Shown here piece by piece: positions 61,496-64,000 of a stretch of DNA of 64,000 bases. The notes under the pieces are model-generated. The model made no database searches and had not been told where the DNA came from. It saw only the letters and a program-made list of their open reading frames with translations. The translations under genes were made by a program, and so were the position numbers. The stretch covers positions 1 through 64,000 of the forward strand of contig NZ_NHPJ01000059.1 of the NCBI RefSeq assembly GCF_002252985.1. The letters are read 5' to 3'. Every line of letters begins with the position of its first letter. The first letter of the stretch is position 1. This DNA is from Halorubrum halodurans. Its GTDB lineage: Archaea > Halobacteriota > Halobacteria > Halobacteriales > Haloferacaceae.

Positions 61496-61618
61496 TCACC
61501 TCCCTCCGCGGTTCCCCCGTAATGCGTTATAAACTCTTGACCTCGTACGCAACTCCTGTTCCAAGTAGAACCCTCCAAGGAGCGATTCATCTCGCCACGA
61601 ATTTTCTGTATCGGTCAT
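61496..61618 (-). CDS. Possible 40-residue peptide upstream of the HNH gene
   Basis: ATG at 61618 gives MTDTENSWRDESLLGGFYLE followed by QELRTRSRVYNALRGNRGGR. Its stop codon is the TGA of the GGAGGTGA Shine-Dalgarno of the HNH gene, so it would be translationally coupled. A leader element lies 23 bases upstream of this ATG, the usual distance. No family known; may be a leader peptide. Confidence 0.4.
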   Translation of the reverse strand: MTDTENSWRDESLLGGFYLEQELRTRSRVYNALRGNRGGR

Positions 61619-61640
61619 AGCTCGGTGACGCGGAGTGAGT

Positions 61641-61673
61641 TCACCCCGCAGCCTCTCGGGGGCAAATAAACAG
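61641..61673 (-). promoter_or_regulatory. T-tract/GC-hairpin leader element, copy 6
   Basis: Gene orientation: TGTTTATTTGCCCCC, GAGAGGCT, GCGGGGTGA. It lies between the small peptide gene (minus strand) and the Mrr-like gene (plus strand). Confidence 0.5.
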
Positions 61674-61733
61674 AGCGAGGCTGCGTTCGGCAACGTATTT
61701 GACAGACCCACCGCACTGTTGGGATATATCGGG

Positions 61734-63098
61734 ATGGCTGTACTGGACGACCTCTCGGGATTCGAGTTCGAGGACGTGATGGAGGACGTGTTCCGGAACC
61801 TCGGCTACGAGAACGTCCGCCAGGCCGACCGCACGGCTGACGAGGGTCGCGACGTCATTATGGAGGAGGTCGTCGACGGCACGCGGCGCGCGATCATCGT
61901 CGAGTGCAAGCACACGGGGACGGTCGGGCGGCCGGTCGTCCAGAAGCTCCACTCCGCCATCGCGACATTCGACTTCGACGGCCCCAAACGCGGAATGGTC
62001 GTCACGACCGGCCGGTTTACGAACCCTGCTCAGGAGTACGCAAACCGCCTCCAGCAGAACGACGACCCACACCCGATCGAGCTGCTCGATGGCGAGGACC
62101 TCCGGGAGATTGCCGACGAGATCGGCCTCGACCTCTACAACGGGCGCATCGAGATTCTCTGCGACGAGACGCTCCGCCCGTACGACCCTGCCGCCGACGT
62201 CGACGTGCCGGTCACGGAGGCGTTCCGCGACATCGAGAACATCGAGGCTGCCGACCTGCCAGAACCGCATTCAGCGGTGACGTTCCGGCCGGTGGCCGCG
62301 GTCACCGCGGACACGAACGCCGTCTTCGAGACGTCGGTGGGCGTCATCCACCGGATCAACGACCGGACCCGATTCGTTGCCCACGCCGAACGCGGGCAGC
62401 CACAGGTCGCGAACGAGGATGTAGCAACGCTGGTCACCGAGAACCTTCACGCGACGGTCGACCTTGACGCCGAGCAGTTCGGAGAGGTGTTCGACGCCGT
62501 CGAGGAGCGCCGGTTCGGACAGACCCAAACGGATTACAAGGAGTGGGCCGTCGAGCGCCTCCAGCAACACCACACGACGACGGTCACCTACACCGGCGAC
62601 AACAACGTCACGTACAACAAGACCTGCGAGCCGAACCGCTCGGACATCTCCGTCCAGTCGATCGAACCAGTGTACCTCCCCGAGGTTCGGCACACGACCG
62701 ACCTCCAGGAGTACACCTACCCCTACGAGTACTACGCGGCAGGCCCGTCACGAGTGACAGCCGAGGACGGCATCCATCGGTGCGTCCACTGTGACACGAG
62801 CGGCGGCGACGAGACGTACACCTACTGTCCGAACTGCGGGGCCATCGCCTGCTCCAGCCACATCAAAACGGAGCGGCTGGAAGGCGAGCCGATCTGTACG
62901 GGCTGTGCCGTGACGGAACGGTTTGCGCTGAAGACGAAGTACTTCTACGACGAGGAAAATCTCGAGGCGTTCCGCGAGGAGTACGCCGAGATGCCGCTTC
63001 ACGAGAAGGCGATGGAGAACAAGTGGCTGGCCGGGGGAAGCGTTGTTGCGACGATTCTGCTCGTCGTCGGACTACTCGTCATCGGCGGCATCATCTGA
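61734..63098 (+). CDS. Membrane-anchored Mrr-like restriction endonuclease
   Basis: 454 residues from the ATG at 61734. Residues 8-120 are a PD-(D/E)xK Mrr-type domain: FEDVMEDVFRNLGYENVR, Asp 40 in DEGRDVI and Glu 57/Lys 59 in VECKH, then QKLHSAIATF. The middle domain is not recognised. A double zinc ribbon follows (CVHCDTSGG, YCPNCGAIACSSH, CTGCA), and the C-terminus is a single helix (VVATILLVVGLLVIGGII). A nuclease tethered to the inner membrane face could act on incoming DNA. Type IV (modified DNA) specificity is possible but unproven. Confidence 0.85.
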   Translation: MAVLDDLSGFEFEDVMEDVFRNLGYENVRQADRTADEGRDVIMEEVVDGTRRAIIVECKHTGTVGRPVVQKLHSAIATFDFDGPKRGMVVTTGRFTNPAQEYANRLQQNDDPHPIELLDGEDLREIADEIGLDLYNGRIEILCDETLRPYDPAADVDVPVTEAFRDIENIEAADLPEPHSAVTFRPVAAVTADTNAVFETSVGVIHRINDRTRFVAHAERGQPQVANEDVATLVTENLHATVDLDAEQFGEVFDAVEERRFGQTQTDYKEWAVERLQQHHTTTVTYTGDNNVTYNKTCEPNRSDISVQSIEPVYLPEVRHTTDLQEYTYPYEYYAAGPSRVTAEDGIHRCVHCDTSGGDETYTYCPNCGAIACSSHIKTERLEGEPICTGCAVTERFALKTKYFYDEENLEAFREEYAEMPLHEKAMENKWLAGGSVVATILLVVGLLVIGGII

Positions 63099-63111
63099 GC
63101 GGGCTCAGTGT

Positions 63112-63684
63112 TCACGCCGGCTCAGCGGCCATCTCTTCGAGCGCCTGCTCAAGCGGGCCGTGGAACTGCCAGCTGGCCCGCTCGAAGGCTTCCTCGGTCG
63201 GACCATCCCAGCGCGGGAAGGCGGAGTGACCACTCACCTTGACGGTCCACTCGGACGGCTCCTCGAACGGGTTCCGGGTCGGGAGCTCGACGACGTAGAG
63301 ATACTCCTCGTCGCCGTGAATGCCGTCGGCTGGGTTCTCTACGCCGTGTCCGAGCAGAAACATCGGCTGGTCGAGGTGCTCCATATTGTCCGGGTCGAGG
63401 AGATCCGAGGGTTGGTCAGCGTGGATGCTCCGGTCACGCCCTTCGTCCACGTAGAGGGTCATCGCCGAGAGCGTGTCGAGGAACAGGAACTGGGCAGCGG
63501 CGTACGCAGCCCCGCGCTCTGTTCGTGTCTCGTCAAGCAGCTGCTTCAGCTGGTCCAGGTCATGGAGGACGCTATCGGGATACCCGTCCGAGTGGCGGTA
63601 GATTTGTGCGATGCGGTCGGTATCGGACTGTTCGCCTGCGGTCTCGCTCCGTTGGATGAATCGGAGTTGACTTCGTGTCGACAT
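63112..63684 (-). CDS. Conserved plasmid-type hypothetical protein
   Basis: 190 residues. Motif RIAQIYRHSDGYPDSVLHDL near the start and YLYVVELPTRNP later; the pattern is familiar from haloarchaeal plasmids but has no known role. Alpha/beta, no membrane segment. Convergent with the Mrr-like gene, 13 bases apart. A GC-hairpin leader lies 7 bases upstream. Confidence 0.7.
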   Translation of the reverse strand: MSTRSQLRFIQRSETAGEQSDTDRIAQIYRHSDGYPDSVLHDLDQLKQLLDETRTERGAAYAAAQFLFLDTLSAMTLYVDEGRDRSIHADQPSDLLDPDNMEHLDQPMFLLGHGVENPADGIHGDEEYLYVVELPTRNPFEEPSEWTVKVSGHSAFPRWDGPTEEAFERASWQFHGPLEQALEEMAAEPA

Positions 63685-63690
63685 CGATCA

Positions 63691-63737
63691 CCGCCGGCGC
63701 GTGTGCGCCGGCACCCATCGCCGGCGCAGAAACAACC
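63691..63737 (-). promoter_or_regulatory. T-tract/GC-hairpin leader element, copy 7
   Basis: Gene orientation: GGTTGTTTCTGCGCCGGCGA, then TGGGTGCCGGCGC; a second GC hairpin (GCGCCGGCGG side) follows. It ends 7 bases before the ATG at 63684. Confidence 0.5.
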
Positions 63738-63885
63738 TCTCCTGAATCGAGTGGAGTCGCTGGAATCTCGAGGAAGGGTTGTCACTGGCTAACTTAAACC
63801 CGGTTAAAAATGGATTCCGAAATTCGCAAGATGGCAGTCGGGCGGGGTCCTTGCTCGGAAACTGATGCTGTTCCAGCCCAAAGGT

Positions 63886-64000
63886 ATGCGTATGTCATCG
63901 GAGTCTGAGAGGAGCTCACCGCTCCCCGATTCGGATGAGATCGCCAGGCGGGCCGAACGGCAGCGTAGTCTGTACGAGGTGACCGCCGAGAATCCAGACC
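63886..64000 (+). CDS. Start of a hypothetical protein (cut by window edge)
   Basis: From the ATG at 63886 or 63892, the frame stays open to the edge: MSSESERSSPLPDSDEIARR then AERQRSLYEVTAENPD. Acidic, helical, haloarchaeal in composition. Too little is visible for a family. Confidence 0.55.
   Translation, partial: MRMSSESERSSPLPDSDEIARRAERQRSLYEVTAENPD

Noticed and set aside
1-64000. tRNA, rRNA and CRISPR arrays
   Set aside because: I saw no cloverleaf-like conserved tRNA sequence, rRNA segment or spaced direct repeats on reading both strands; short RNA genes could still be missed without a covariance search.

Overview
The window reads as haloarchaeal DNA (class Halobacteria). Proteins are strongly acidic. 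Genes are high in GC and often joined by GTGA, ATGA or TGATG start/stop overlaps. Redox proteins carry twin-arginine signals, several regulators have the bacterio-opsin-activator (HTH_10) DNA-binding domain, and AT-rich TATA boxes sit just upstream of starts. No rRNA, tRNA or CRISPR array was seen. The gene content (respiration and metal modules mixed with toxin-antitoxin, ArdC-like, HNH, Mrr and TnpB genes) suggests a megaplasmid or a chromosomal island; I cannot place the species.

Layout. 0-2.1 kb: a truncated Fic gene, a winged-helix/PemK-MazF-like toxin-antitoxin pair and an SRPBCC protein. 2.2-14.3 kb: a nitrite-respiration locus with nirK, a large multicopper oxidase, DUF2249 proteins, two polytopic membrane proteins (one resembling haem-copper oxidase subunit I), a DtxR-like regulator, a peroxiredoxin, a stand-alone domain resembling the glutamyl-tRNA reductase dimerisation domain, cupins, and a cysteine-rich HTH_10 regulator of NarO type. 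14.5-18.1 kb: a metal-ATPase operon with its ArsR-like regulator. 18.1-23.2 kb: an HTH_10 regulator divergent from an S-layer-domain protein/RND exporter pair. 23.3-36.3 kb: a second NarO-type regulator followed by a complete, very GC-rich nitrate reductase operon (membrane protein, Rieske, cytochrome b, NarG, NarH, haem-b subunit, NarJ, membrane protein, HEAT protein, Mrp-DUF2249 fusion). 36.4-41.5 kb: plasmid-type accessory genes and a histidine kinase. 41.6-57.9 kb: a metal-resistance block (CopZ-like chaperone, three P1B ATPases, NicO/NikR, mercuric reductase, DtxR/GDT1). 58-64 kb: accessory DNA with a TnpB element inside another gene, an HNH gene and a membrane-anchored Mrr-like nuclease.

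How it fits together. Nitrate is reduced by NarGH, with electrons from the Rieske/cytochrome b pair. Nitrite is reduced to NO by NirK. The inverted repeat CGAA-N4-TTCG recurs about 40-50 bases upstream of at least six genes around nirK and probably defines one regulon. The metal block pairs exporters with adjacent or divergent sensors. A second recurrent element, a T-tract followed by a GC hairpin, precedes seven accessory genes and is the least explained signal in the window.
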